Part shown: piece by piece, positions 34,354 to 43,279 of the stretch
How positions within the stretch are numbered: the first letter of the stretch is position 1
How the letters are laid out: every line of letters begins with the position of its first letter
The notes under the pieces: model-generated
What the model was told of the DNA's origin: nothing
The model's input: only the letters and a program-made list of their open reading frames with translations
The model's database searches: none
NCBI GenBank assembly: GCA_022760475.1
Contig: JALEFZ010000085.1
Location: forward strand, 1-64,000
Direction: 5' to 3'
Length of the DNA: 64,000 nucleotides
DNA from: Bacteroidia bacterium
GTDB taxonomy: Bacteria > Bacteroidota > Bacteroidia > J057
Position numbers and translations under genes: made by a program

Positions 34354-36825
34354 TCAATCCAGCTTCAAGAAAGCAGGCACCAATTCTGCCCTTGCTTTGA
34401 CTTTACCCACATCGGGTACCAGTTTAACACTTGCCATGGATATGCCTTTATTCTTTTTTATCCAAATCCAGGCCTTCCCATTTGCAAGACCAACCCGTCT
34501 GGAACCAAATGAGGTCCCGAGGTTATCCATCAATTCTCCATTTCCTGTAAGGCCAAATTCCACAAAATCTCTGGCATCAAGGCATAGAATTTCATTTTCG
34601 TCCAGCAAACTTGCCTCAACAAGCACATGATTTCCTTCTTCCCTGACAGTCCTTAAGTCCAGGTGATGAGCCAAGCCCCACTTTTTTGTAGTGTAGTTGA
34701 TTTCCAGGGTATCAATAATGCTGCGGCCATCCATTTTCCCTTTGGCAATAATCAAGTTCTTCCCTTCTAATAATGTTGTCTTCCACCTGAGTCCGGCTGC
34801 AGGGAAATCCTGGCTATTTCTCTTTTTGATTCCCAATGATTTTCCATTTACAATCAACTCTACCTTTGGGCAATTAGAATAGACTTTTAATAGTTTTTCC
34901 TCATCGGCTTCGCCCCAGCGTGTCTCCCAGGTACTTCCATAGATATGGACCATCGGATTTTCTGTCCAATAAGACTGGAATACATAGAAGCTTTCTTTTT
35001 TGGTAAAATCTCTCTCTAGGACACCCTTTTGATTGACATAGGGAATTGGGTTTTCTGGGCGAAGTGGAGTAGAAAAGTCCTTAAATGGCCAGTAGGCAGT
35101 CCCAGTCAGCCAAGTCATGTTTTCTTGCTCCTTCAGGTGCCAGTCTATCAGGTTACAGGCATAGGTCGTAGACCAATCTCCGTCCTTGGACACCCGTGCA
35201 TCCCCTCCTTTAAGTAAGAAATCCCCTTCACGTTCATCTGCTGATTTGGCTCTACCTACCGCCTCTATCCCCTTATCGGGATTTTCGGAATGTCGGTAGG
35301 TAAAATGGGAGGCTCCCCATTCTGCATGAAAGAAGTGATCTACCTCCATCATTTCTTTATAGCTTACCTTTTGGTAGTCAGGATAAATCCCACGGTACCA
35401 GCCCGCCCAAATAGATGGAGAATACACATCGACGATATCCTTGGCAAAGTTGCATCGCCTAATGGCTGTTTTTCGGTTGTCATCCAGGTGATGGGAAAGC
35501 TGATGTAACTCCTTCATGAATTTCCTTATAGCCACTGTGTCCAGGTAAGCCCTTTCGCCTCGCCAGTCATGTTCATTGCCTAATCCCCATATGATGATGG
35601 CAGGATGATTATAGTGCTGAGAGATCATGTTTTGAAGGGCTTGCCTCCCCATAGACTTCTGTTCTTCTGAATCTGCACCTGCCCTGCACCATGGAATTTC
35701 TTCCCAAACCAGGAGTCCCAGGGAATCACACATGTGCAAGGCCAACTCAGATTGTTGGTAATGCCCGAGACGAATAAAGTTCACCCCCATTTCCTTCATC
35801 ATGATAAACTCCTTTCTAATCTGCTGGTTAGTCATGGCGCCAGCTACACCAGCGTGGTCTTCATGTCTATGTGTTCCCCTTAGCAGGAGACGTTCACCAT
35901 TCAGGAAAAAAGGGCCCTTCTTATCAAAGTGATATGTTCGAATGCCAAAATTATCAATAATTCTATGGTTGCCATGAGGTGATTCCAGTGTCAATTCGCA
36001 GGTGTAGAGGTAAGGGGATTGAGGAGACCATAACTCCACATTCGTTATTTCAACCTCTAATTCTTCGGCTGAGCTCAAGTTGTTTCCAAGATTTGTTTTG
36101 GCAATGACCCTTCCTTGATCATCCAAAATTCTTAAGGAAAAACTCAGTTTATCTACAAGATTTTCAGGGTTGTACAGCAGAGGTTTTACATGGACAGTCG
36201 CAGTCCTCAAACTTTCATCCAGCTTGCTGGAAATGTGTACCCTGGATAAGGAGATAGCAGGAACATAGGAGCATTTTACTTTCCGGTAAATTCCACCATA
36301 AAGGTTAAAATCGCTAAGGTCAGAAGGAATACTGTTCAGGTTTCTGCTATTGTCAGCCAGGACAGCCAATGGTATTTTTTCTCCGTATTTCTTTCGAGGA
36401 AAGGCAGGGGGGGCATTTTGGTATTCCTTCACTCCCTCTGTCAAATCAACGGTAAACTCATCATAACCTCCTTCATGGGTTCCGACCTTGGTATCATAAA
36501 TATAAACTTCAGCACGTTGGCCTACCCCTTCAAAATGAAGCAAAGTACGACCGCCTGGAAATGGATTTTGAAGTTCTATGGCTGTTTTGTACCAGCCTTC
36601 CCCTTGGTAGTATTTTTCGTAAGGCTCGACAGCATCTTCTGCATTAAAACAATGAGGTAACTTTATTTGCTTCCAAACTTCCCCCTCATAGGAGATCTGT
36701 CGCCAAACATCCCACATCCCACCAAACTTACGCTGGGCAAACTCCCACTCTTCAATATATCGATCCTGAGCAAGTAGGTTTGCAGATATCCCCATCAGGA
36801 TCACGAGTATGAACTTATTCTTCAT
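34354..36825 (-). CDS. Glycoside hydrolase family 2 (beta-galactosidase/beta-glucuronidase-like)
   Basis: An 823-residue exported enzyme: signal peptide 1-19; a GH2 sugar-binding domain (about 30-190, with the characteristic LLHFEGVGQRAEVYI); an Ig-like domain (about 195-300); the TIM barrel (about 300-600) with RGTHRHED; the acid/base Glu in WGLGNEHDW (about 415); and the nucleophile Glu in HAEWGASHF (about 502). C-terminal beta domains (about 640-823) follow. GH2 covers beta-galactosidase, beta-glucuronidase, beta-mannosidase and others, so the sugar cannot be read from sequence. Last gene of the run from the TonB receptor, 104 bp after GH88. Confidence 0.93.
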   Translation of the reverse strand: MKNKFILVILMGISANLLAQDRYIEEWEFAQRKFGGMWDVWRQISYEGEVWKQIKLPHCFNAEDAVEPYEKYYQGEGWYKTAIELQNPFPGGRTLLHFEGVGQRAEVYIYDTKVGTHEGGYDEFTVDLTEGVKEYQNAPPAFPRKKYGEKIPLAVLADNSRNLNSIPSDLSDFNLYGGIYRKVKCSYVPAISLSRVHISSKLDESLRTATVHVKPLLYNPENLVDKLSFSLRILDDQGRVIAKTNLGNNLSSAEELEVEITNVELWSPQSPYLYTCELTLESPHGNHRIIDNFGIRTYHFDKKGPFFLNGERLLLRGTHRHEDHAGVAGAMTNQQIRKEFIMMKEMGVNFIRLGHYQQSELALHMCDSLGLLVWEEIPWCRAGADSEEQKSMGRQALQNMISQHYNHPAIIIWGLGNEHDWRGERAYLDTVAIRKFMKELHQLSHHLDDNRKTAIRRCNFAKDIVDVYSPSIWAGWYRGIYPDYQKVSYKEMMEVDHFFHAEWGASHFTYRHSENPDKGIEAVGRAKSADEREGDFLLKGGDARVSKDGDWSTTYACNLIDWHLKEQENMTWLTGTAYWPFKDFSTPLRPENPIPYVNQKGVLERDFTKKESFYVFQSYWTENPMVHIYGSTWETRWGEADEEKLLKVYSNCPKVELIVNGKSLGIKKRNSQDFPAAGLRWKTTLLEGKNLIIAKGKMDGRSIIDTLEINYTTKKWGLAHHLDLRTVREEGNHVLVEASLLDENEILCLDARDFVEFGLTGNGELMDNLGTSFGSRRVGLANGKAWIWIKKNKGISMASVKLVPDVGKVKARAELVPAFLKLD

Positions 36826-36929
36826 ATTTTTTTATGTATGCAACGAGCTTTCTTGTTTGTCCCCAATCCAAAGGGAAATTTTTCTTCCCTCAACCATCTG
36901 ACAGCATAGCTTTTCTTGAAAATGATGCC

Positions 36930-38147
36930 TTATAAAAAGGCTAATTTCGTTTCTATCATCTTGCCGAGCTTTATCCTTCTCATCAGCGCTTCCACGAAGT
37001 AATAATCGGCATATATGATGGGGACATCTACCTCTGAATCTCCTGGAATGTTGCCAACGCTGTGGTCAAGCAAAAAAGGAGGAGTATGTGCAAAAAACTC
37101 CTTGCTATTCAGGGTCTTCAAAGAGAGATCAATGCGAGGCAACATCTTACTATGACATGTTGAATCCAATTCACAAAGGATCAGCATCCCACATGTAGCA
37201 ATCGCAGCAGCAGAGGCATCCACTGGTTCATTAGGAATTTTTTCTGCATTAAAATCCCAATAGGGAACACCATGACTGGGCATATTGGGATGTTCGTACA
37301 TAAAATCTGAAATGGCAACGGCTTGTTTATAAAAGCGTGGATCTTTTGTTTCTCTGTATGCCATGGCAAATCCATATAGTCCCCAGGCCTGCCCCCTTGC
37401 CCAAGAAGATTCATGACTTTGCCCCTGATGGGTGTGGCGATTTCTCACTCCCCCAGTCAAGGTATCATAATCAATCACATGATAAGTACTGTAATCTGAC
37501 CTGAAATGATTTTTTAATGTGGTCAATGCATGCTGATAAGCTAAATCATAAAAAGTAGAATCCCCGCTTAAACGAGTGGCCTCAAATAACATCTCCAAAT
37601 TCATCATGTTATCGATAATTACTGGAAATTGCCAGACATCTTTATTAAAGTCCCATGATCTAATACAACCAACCTTGGGATTATACCTGTTGGCAAGTGT
37701 TTTGGAAGCTTCCAAAACCACCTCCATATAGGAATTGTCATTTGTGTTTTTGTAGGCTTGGCCAAAGCTGTTATAGACCTTGAATCCCAAATCGTGTGTA
37801 TGGGTGTCATATTTTTCCTTTTCCACAAATTGTGTCCAATCCAAGGCAGCTTCTTTGAACCGAGTGTCATTGCTATGGGCATATAACATCCAAAGTACCC
37901 CAGGATAAAACCCACTGGTCCATGATCTTGAATTTGTCCCATAAAGGCTTCCATCTTTGTGTGCGGATCTTGGAATGGCCATTGAATCAGGGTCTACCTC
38001 AGAAAGGTGAGCAAGGGCTTCTTTGCTGAGGCGCTCCATCTGTTTCTGATAGAATTTTGCAGATGGCTCTTTTCCACCAGACTGGTCAAAGGTACATCCA
38101 ACCAAAGCAACCAATAGAGAAATTAAAAGAAAACTGAATACTCTCAT
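36930..38147 (-). CDS. GH88 unsaturated glucuronyl hydrolase lipoprotein
   Basis: A 405-residue lipoprotein (lipobox ending LVGC, Cys18) of the (alpha/alpha)6 GH88 family, which hydrates and removes 4,5-unsaturated uronates made by polysaccharide lyases. The two key acids appear as Asp119 in HTHDLGF and Asp179 in IIDNMMNLE. Their 60-residue spacing matches the pair Asp88/Asp149 of the well-studied Bacillus enzyme. Other hallmarks are SWTSGFYPGVLWMLY, HQGQSHESSWARGQAWGLYG and PYWDFNA. Membrane anchoring suggests action in the periplasm on imported oligosaccharides. It follows a 218-bp gap with a small ORF-like remnant and precedes GH2. Confidence 0.95.
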   Translation of the reverse strand: MRVFSFLLISLLVALVGCTFDQSGGKEPSAKFYQKQMERLSKEALAHLSEVDPDSMAIPRSAHKDGSLYGTNSRSWTSGFYPGVLWMLYAHSNDTRFKEAALDWTQFVEKEKYDTHTHDLGFKVYNSFGQAYKNTNDNSYMEVVLEASKTLANRYNPKVGCIRSWDFNKDVWQFPVIIDNMMNLEMLFEATRLSGDSTFYDLAYQHALTTLKNHFRSDYSTYHVIDYDTLTGGVRNRHTHQGQSHESSWARGQAWGLYGFAMAYRETKDPRFYKQAVAISDFMYEHPNMPSHGVPYWDFNAEKIPNEPVDASAAAIATCGMLILCELDSTCHSKMLPRIDLSLKTLNSKEFFAHTPPFLLDHSVGNIPGDSEVDVPIIYADYYFVEALMRRIKLGKMIETKLAFL

Positions 38148-38159
38148 GTTTGTAAAGCC

Positions 38160-38360
38160 TTATTCCTGTGCCCCGGAAGGAAACAAATGAGCACATGTAG
38201 CTGATAATGTTGGTAAATGCCCAGTACCTAACCCGCCATTTGAATTATCGAAAGCAGGATAGGTCCAAGCCATTTTATCGATGTTTTGAGGGAATGGAGC
38301 TTTTTGCCTGAAGTGAGATTCTTCTTCAAAAGAATCATTGGCAAAAAGCTCATTCCCCAA
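38160..38360 (-). pseudogene. Possible C-terminal remnant of an unknown gene
   Basis: An open frame of 66 codons on the minus strand without an ATG (TTG or earlier codons only), filling the space between the beta-helix gene's stop and the GH88 start. Its composition looks protein-like, with NIDKMAWTYPAFDNSNGG and a closing TLSATCAHLFPSG, and nothing lies on the opposite strand to make it a shadow. I do not recognise the family. It could be the tail of a gene lost by deletion or a short real gene with a non-ATG start; both are speculative. Confidence 0.3.
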
Positions 38361-38365
38361 AAACC

Positions 38366-39979
38366 CTATCTATTCAAAATAAATTTTTCAGTATGCACCT
38401 TTTCACCCACACGAAGTCTTGCAATATAAAAACCGCCCTTCAGCTTGGAAGGTACTTCCCACTTGAGCTTATGTACACCTGCAGAAACAACTCCTTCATT
38501 TATGACAGAAAGCACACGCCCATTCAGGTCAAATACTTCAAGGACAACATCTCCTGTATGCTCCAGAGTAAAGACAAAATTAGCCTTCCCTAAGACTGGA
38601 TTAGGATATATTTTAAATGCCGTTCCGTCCAGTAATTCTTCATTATTTGTGGCCCCACCAAGATTCCATAGCTGGGGACAAGTAGAGGTTACACCGATGG
38701 CTCCCCCTGTAGTGGATGCCGTTGCAGAAGCAGAACTAGCGGAATAACATGGTGAAGTTTCAGATAGATCAAAGAGATTACCTGAGTCAAAAGCTGTTCC
38801 GGAAACCAGGATATCTTCCACAATGAAATCATACATGGAGTCAGATTGAGGATTGGCATAAAGGTCCTTCACATATTGCAGGATGGAGCCTGGAAGACTA
38901 TCGAAGCCGATTACCTCAGTAAAGTATGCATTGCCACTATCTGCAGCAGTACCCATGTTCTGAACGATCAAATCAGAAAGAATTCCTGGAGCGTTTACCG
39001 TATCTACGGTTGCCCAATAATCAGTTACATCAGATGTCCAAAATATGTTATTTCCCGCTATGGTTAGGTCGGTCTCGGCAAAAAGTGTATCAAGAGTTAT
39101 TACTTTATGCAAGTTATTGTCGGGCTGGGTTTGCTCGTCCGTGAATACCGGACTACTTCCCAACATGATTGGATTGCTGAAAATGTTGTTGGTAATGATG
39201 GCCTTTTTAACCCTTCCCAACTGGATATGACCATGACGTCCAGCAGTATTGAAAGAAGTACAGTGGTCAATCATGATATAGTTGTGGGGAACTACTGCTC
39301 CCTGGCTGCGGAAGAAACGGTCCTGGATGTTATGAACAATGGTATTGGTCATAACAAGGGTGTCCAAGGTAAAATTTCTAGCATCAACGCCACGGCCATT
39401 TCCCTGGAGGATTCTTCTATTTCCTCCATTTCGGAAAATACAGTTGTCGATAAAAATCTTGAGGCTATCAGCCCTTACCTGGATGAATCCACCACGGTCT
39501 TTTTCGATGATACAATCTTTCACAACGATGCGTGTTTTGGAACCGGAAGCACGAATCCTTCCCCAATCATGGTTCTCCAATGCACCTCTTTCTCCTGAGA
39601 TGATCCAAAGATTTTTAAAGGTAAAATCTCCTTCAGGGCGTCCAATGTCTGGATAGGTACCACTGGAATTGGGCAGACGTGTAAGGATAGCCTTATTTTC
39701 CAGATCTGTGAGGTTCTCAGCCTCAATTTGCAGCGGCCAATCTTTGGTATTGCGTAGTCGACCGGAGGTTACATAGGTAACCCCATTTTCCAATTGATAA
39801 ATAGTGTTGTTGTCAACTCGAGCTCCATTGGCTGTATCTCCCATGATCACAGGGAAAATATCCGTCGGATTAGCCGGGTCGCCGCTGGCGGCAATTTTCA
39901 CATAACGCTGGCCAAAGCTGGCCTGAGTCATTAGCATTGACAGTGCCAATGCTACGAAATAGTACATTTTCTTTTCCAT
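38366..39979 (-). CDS. T9SS-secreted right-handed beta-helix protein (partner of the receptor)
   Basis: A 537-residue secreted protein: signal peptide 1-23; a single right-handed beta-helix (about 50-400) built of short repeats such as DFTFKNLWIISG, RIVVKDCIIEKD, LKIFIDNCIFRNGG, TLVMTNTIVHNI and KKAIITNNIFSNP; a Ser/Ala/Thr-rich linker; and a T9SS type A sorting domain in the last about 80 residues (IYPNPVLGKANF...GGFYIARLRVG). The helix resembles PL6/chondroitinase-B-like folds, but I cannot identify the catalytic Lys/Arg set, so activity is open. It begins 28 bp after the TonB receptor gene, where a SusD would be expected in a classic PUL; it may bind or cut the glycan at the surface. Confidence 0.85.
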   Translation of the reverse strand: MEKKMYYFVALALSMLMTQASFGQRYVKIAASGDPANPTDIFPVIMGDTANGARVDNNTIYQLENGVTYVTSGRLRNTKDWPLQIEAENLTDLENKAILTRLPNSSGTYPDIGRPEGDFTFKNLWIISGERGALENHDWGRIRASGSKTRIVVKDCIIEKDRGGFIQVRADSLKIFIDNCIFRNGGNRRILQGNGRGVDARNFTLDTLVMTNTIVHNIQDRFFRSQGAVVPHNYIMIDHCTSFNTAGRHGHIQLGRVKKAIITNNIFSNPIMLGSSPVFTDEQTQPDNNLHKVITLDTLFAETDLTIAGNNIFWTSDVTDYWATVDTVNAPGILSDLIVQNMGTAADSGNAYFTEVIGFDSLPGSILQYVKDLYANPQSDSMYDFIVEDILVSGTAFDSGNLFDLSETSPCYSASSASATASTTGGAIGVTSTCPQLWNLGGATNNEELLDGTAFKIYPNPVLGKANFVFTLEHTGDVVLEVFDLNGRVLSVINEGVVSAGVHKLKWEVPSKLKGGFYIARLRVGEKVHTEKFILNR

Positions 39980-40007
39980 AAGAAATTTGGTTTTGGAAGT
40001 AGTAGAA

Positions 40008-42926
40008 TTATTTAAGTTTGTATTGTAGACCCATTGTGCCCGTCCAGCCGTAAGTCTGGATGGTATTGGTATATTGGGGGTTTCGGGTAAATGAAATATC
40101 TCTCTGATTACTGATGTTGTTCAAGTTGGCAAAGAGGCTCCAGTGTTCTCCAAATTTTTGTTTAAGTGAAGCATCAAAACGCCAGAACTCATTATCAAAG
40201 GTGTCAAAGTCTTTGTTGACAGAGTAGTTGCTTACCTTGGTGCCCTGATAAGCTGCAGAAACCCTGAATGAAAATCCCTTGTAATCATAGCCCAATGAAG
40301 TTCTAAGGATGTGAGGCGCCTGGCTTCGCATGTTTACTTCTCTTGTCTGATTAGTAAAAATGGTTTCGAATATAGGCGGCACAGGAATGATAAGGACTTG
40401 CTCCGAGGTAAGGAAGAACACCTCCGTTTGAGAGTATAGCCTGGAGTAGTTAATATTAAATACCAGGCCATTCAATGGCTTTGGCAAAAAGCTAAGCGTA
40501 GTCTGAAAGTCCAGTTCGTACCCAAATACGGTTGACTGAGGTGAGTTGGTGAAGGAACTCAATTCATAGCCACGGTTGTTGGGAAAGCCAAAAGCCTGAG
40601 CAGTTGAATCATCCACAAGGAAGGTCTCCCAAGGGTAGAATATGTCCCTTACCTGTTTGTAAAAGAATCCCAGAGAGATCAGTCCATATCCACCCTTATA
40701 GGCCGAAATGGCCAGGTCATAATTGGTGGATACGGCATGTCGAAGGTTAGGATTCCCTGAGACAATGTCAATATTGCTGTCATTAATCTGGATACGAGGA
40801 GTTACATAGAAGAAATCAGGTCTGGCAAGTGTCTTTGCATAGGATGCTCTTATATCCAGCCAATCGTTTGGCTTGACCTTAATGTGTAGATGGGGTAAAA
40901 ATTCACCATATCTTTGAAAGGTGGTAGTATCAATGAAGAAACCATTGACTCCGTATCTTCCATTGACAGTAGAAAGTCCCGAACTATAGCTGTTGTCAGA
41001 ATATTCATAGCGAAATCCAGGGATGATGGTTAGCTTATCACCAAGTTTGAATTTGAACATCATATAGCCTGCTGCCACAGATTCGTCCACTTCATAGTTC
41101 TGGACCAGGGCATTCCTATCAGTATTTAGAATATCTCTTTGAGACTCATACCATTGTCTCATTTTTTCCGGATCAAGGCTAACATTCAAACCAATATCTT
41201 GTCCATCTCTATCCTGAAAGTTGATGTCATTTTCCTGCGTGAAAGAATTGATGCTGATAAGCAGTTGGTTCTGTGGCAAGAATACAAGGTCCTCTCCTAC
41301 CCCATTCTCTTCTCTGTAAGTCTCATAGGCCGCAATTGCCCGGCGAGCCTCCTCTGTACCCAGGTAATAAAATTCTTCTGACTGAATATCAAAATCACGA
41401 TCTCTAAGAATGTTTTTATATTTCCCTCCAAACTTAAGGGAACCAGATATTTTCTTTCCCCATTTATAAGGAAGCTCGAGATTAAGGGTAGCTGCTCTTG
41501 TAACCTCATCCACCCGAGAATTGCGAAGGGTTGTATTCCTCAGGATGGTTTCACCTAGGTTAGGAGTCGCTGCTGCAAAATAGTTGGAAGGGACATCATC
41601 CGGATCTAGCCCATCATCAAAGGGGTCTCGATTGTCACGAAAGCCCATTCGAAGGTCAAAGGGAGTTCTTCCCCTCGAGCGAGAATCTGCCAGGGTCCAG
41701 TCTATCTGGAAAGGTCCCAGGTTATGATTGCCAGTAAGGGAAAAGAATGTAATGTCAAGTGAGTTTTCTATCTCATTTCCAATAAACTCAATGCGCTGAT
41801 CTGAAGGAGAATAAATTTCTTCCATTTCAAAGCGATCACGGGTTGTTCGGCTAAACAATCCAAAGAAAGCAAACTGATTTCCTCCCAAATCATAATCCAA
41901 TCCAAGGCTGGTATTGTACCTGCGCCTGATTTCTTTTCGATCCTCTAAAGTGAGTCTGTTACCAAAAATCTCGGTTACCCCCAAGGAGTCCGTTGCTCCC
42001 TGCCTCCAACTTTGACGGTAGATATCACCTCCACGGTTGAACCGCTCTATACCCCCCTGAAAAACGACCCCTAATTTATCCTGGAACACCCGCTTACTGA
42101 TTTGAAGCACGCTTTTATTATCCCTTGCATCATTGTTTAGTTGATTATAACCACCCAAAACCTTGGCCAACAGGCGAAATTGCTTGGGGGCTTTTCGAAG
42201 TTTTAAGTTTACCGTACCCCCTACTGCCTCGGCGTCCATATCAGGTAAGGGAGACTTAAATACTTCTATTCCATCTAATAATTCAGGGGCAATGAGAGAT
42301 AGGTCTACCGAACGGTCCACACCCGAGTTAGATGGGAGATTTACACCATTTATCGTAATTGCGGCAAACTTAGGCTCTAGCCCTCGGATAACGACCTTTT
42401 GGCCTTCGCCACCACTTCGATTGATAGCAATACCTGGAAGCCTTGCTATGGCTTCTGCAGCATTTACATCAGGTAGTTCCTGGATTCGATCTGCAGAGAC
42501 CATATTGGCAATTGCATCCGAATTCAATTGTTGATTGATGGCCTGGGTTTGTCCCAATGCCTGGGCAGAGATTACTACTATATCACCCTTGATATCAATA
42601 GGGTTCATATCTATCAGTACCTCTTGAATTTCTTTAGCAGTTACGTTTATGGTTACAATCTTATCTTTATAGGTAAGGTAACTTACCTTAAGTTGATGTT
42701 CTCCTGCTGGGAGATTTGCCAGTGAAAAATTTCCATTCACATCTGTGATGCTTCCTCTTTTCAATGACTCAATCACAACATTGGCACCTGTCAGGATAGA
42801 CTGGCTGGAAGAGTCTCTCACATTCCCACGAATAATACCTCCCTGGGCAGACATCAAACTCCATGAGGCCATGCAGACTATAACTAGTAAGAGCCTTTTT
42901 TTCATGCCCATAAATTCTTGGTTCAT
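40008..42926 (-). CDS. TonB-dependent outer-membrane receptor (non-SusC type)
   Basis: A 972-residue outer-membrane transporter. ATG 42926 is annotated, though the signal peptide looks best from the internal Met at 42905. After the signal peptide comes a carboxypeptidase-regulatory-like beta domain (residues about 30-115, with DVNGNFSLANLPAG). The plug (about 125-245) has LPDVNAAEAIARLPGI and VVIRGLEPKFAAITINGV, which resemble the TIGR01782 class of TonB-dependent receptors rather than SusC/RagA. The beta-barrel fills the rest and ends with an aromatic-containing strand. It imports oligosaccharides using TonB-ExbBD energy. First gene of the minus-strand run toward GH88 and GH2; no SusD gene follows. 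Confidence 0.93.
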   Translation of the reverse strand: MNQEFMGMKKRLLLVIVCMASWSLMSAQGGIIRGNVRDSSSQSILTGANVVIESLKRGSITDVNGNFSLANLPAGEHQLKVSYLTYKDKIVTINVTAKEIQEVLIDMNPIDIKGDIVVISAQALGQTQAINQQLNSDAIANMVSADRIQELPDVNAAEAIARLPGIAINRSGGEGQKVVIRGLEPKFAAITINGVNLPSNSGVDRSVDLSLIAPELLDGIEVFKSPLPDMDAEAVGGTVNLKLRKAPKQFRLLAKVLGGYNQLNNDARDNKSVLQISKRVFQDKLGVVFQGGIERFNRGGDIYRQSWRQGATDSLGVTEIFGNRLTLEDRKEIRRRYNTSLGLDYDLGGNQFAFFGLFSRTTRDRFEMEEIYSPSDQRIEFIGNEIENSLDITFFSLTGNHNLGPFQIDWTLADSRSRGRTPFDLRMGFRDNRDPFDDGLDPDDVPSNYFAAATPNLGETILRNTTLRNSRVDEVTRAATLNLELPYKWGKKISGSLKFGGKYKNILRDRDFDIQSEEFYYLGTEEARRAIAAYETYREENGVGEDLVFLPQNQLLISINSFTQENDINFQDRDGQDIGLNVSLDPEKMRQWYESQRDILNTDRNALVQNYEVDESVAAGYMMFKFKLGDKLTIIPGFRYEYSDNSYSSGLSTVNGRYGVNGFFIDTTTFQRYGEFLPHLHIKVKPNDWLDIRASYAKTLARPDFFYVTPRIQINDSNIDIVSGNPNLRHAVSTNYDLAISAYKGGYGLISLGFFYKQVRDIFYPWETFLVDDSTAQAFGFPNNRGYELSSFTNSPQSTVFGYELDFQTTLSFLPKPLNGLVFNINYSRLYSQTEVFFLTSEQVLIIPVPPIFETIFTNQTREVNMRSQAPHILRTSLGYDYKGFSFRVSAAYQGTKVSNYSVNKDFDTFDNEFWRFDASLKQKFGEHWSLFANLNNISNQRDISFTRNPQYTNTIQTYGWTGTMGLQYKLK

Positions 42927-43279
42927 TAGTAGTTAGAAGTAGTTCTGGATTCGGGAATTATGTCCTATAGACTTTCTCCCATAATCTTTAAATTAAACTT
43001 ACATAATATAGGGTTGACAAAAATATATTAGTGGGAGGAAAATCGTACAAATCACTAATAGTCAAATACTTAAGCACTCCCCCAGGACAATATTTTCCCC
43101 TGAGAAATGAGGAAAAGCTAAAATAGGAGTCAAATGCCTCTTTGAGTTTCAAATTCAAAGAGAAAACTTTATCACGGGATTGGAAATTTCATTTCTTAAT
43201 CCCAACAACTTATGGGCTTTGACTCTAGGTTTTGCCAGAATAATCGGAACAAAAGTTCAATGGTAGCTCATATCTCGAC
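42927..43279. other. Intergenic region between HTCS 3' end and receptor
   Basis: About 350 bp without a gene. It carries the receptor promoter and is the most likely binding region for the AraC-type output domain of the hybrid regulator encoded just upstream. I do not see an obvious direct repeat operator or a strong terminator for the regulator gene. Confidence 0.5.
43018..43051 (-). promoter_or_regulatory. Promoter of the TonB-receptor operon
   Basis: On the minus strand, TATTTTTG (43025-43018) fits the TAnnTTTG -7 box, and TTTG (43051-43048) sits 22 bp upstream as the -33 element. This gives a leader of about 85 nt before the receptor ATG. Confidence 0.62.

Noticed and set aside
39107-39598. 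163-codon open frame on the plus strand
   Set aside because: It lies wholly antisense inside the beta-helix gene, whose signal peptide, repeats and T9SS tail are clear.
40008-42926. The TonB receptor as a standard SusC with a hidden SusD
   Set aside because: The next genes downstream are a beta-helix protein, GH88 and GH2; none has SusD's lipobox and TPR-like helices.
30246-43000. Whole region as a simple alginate utilisation locus
   Set aside because: Alginate carries no sulfate, and GH88, GH105, GH2 and sulfatase are not needed for it; the lyase-fold genes alone cannot decide the substrate.
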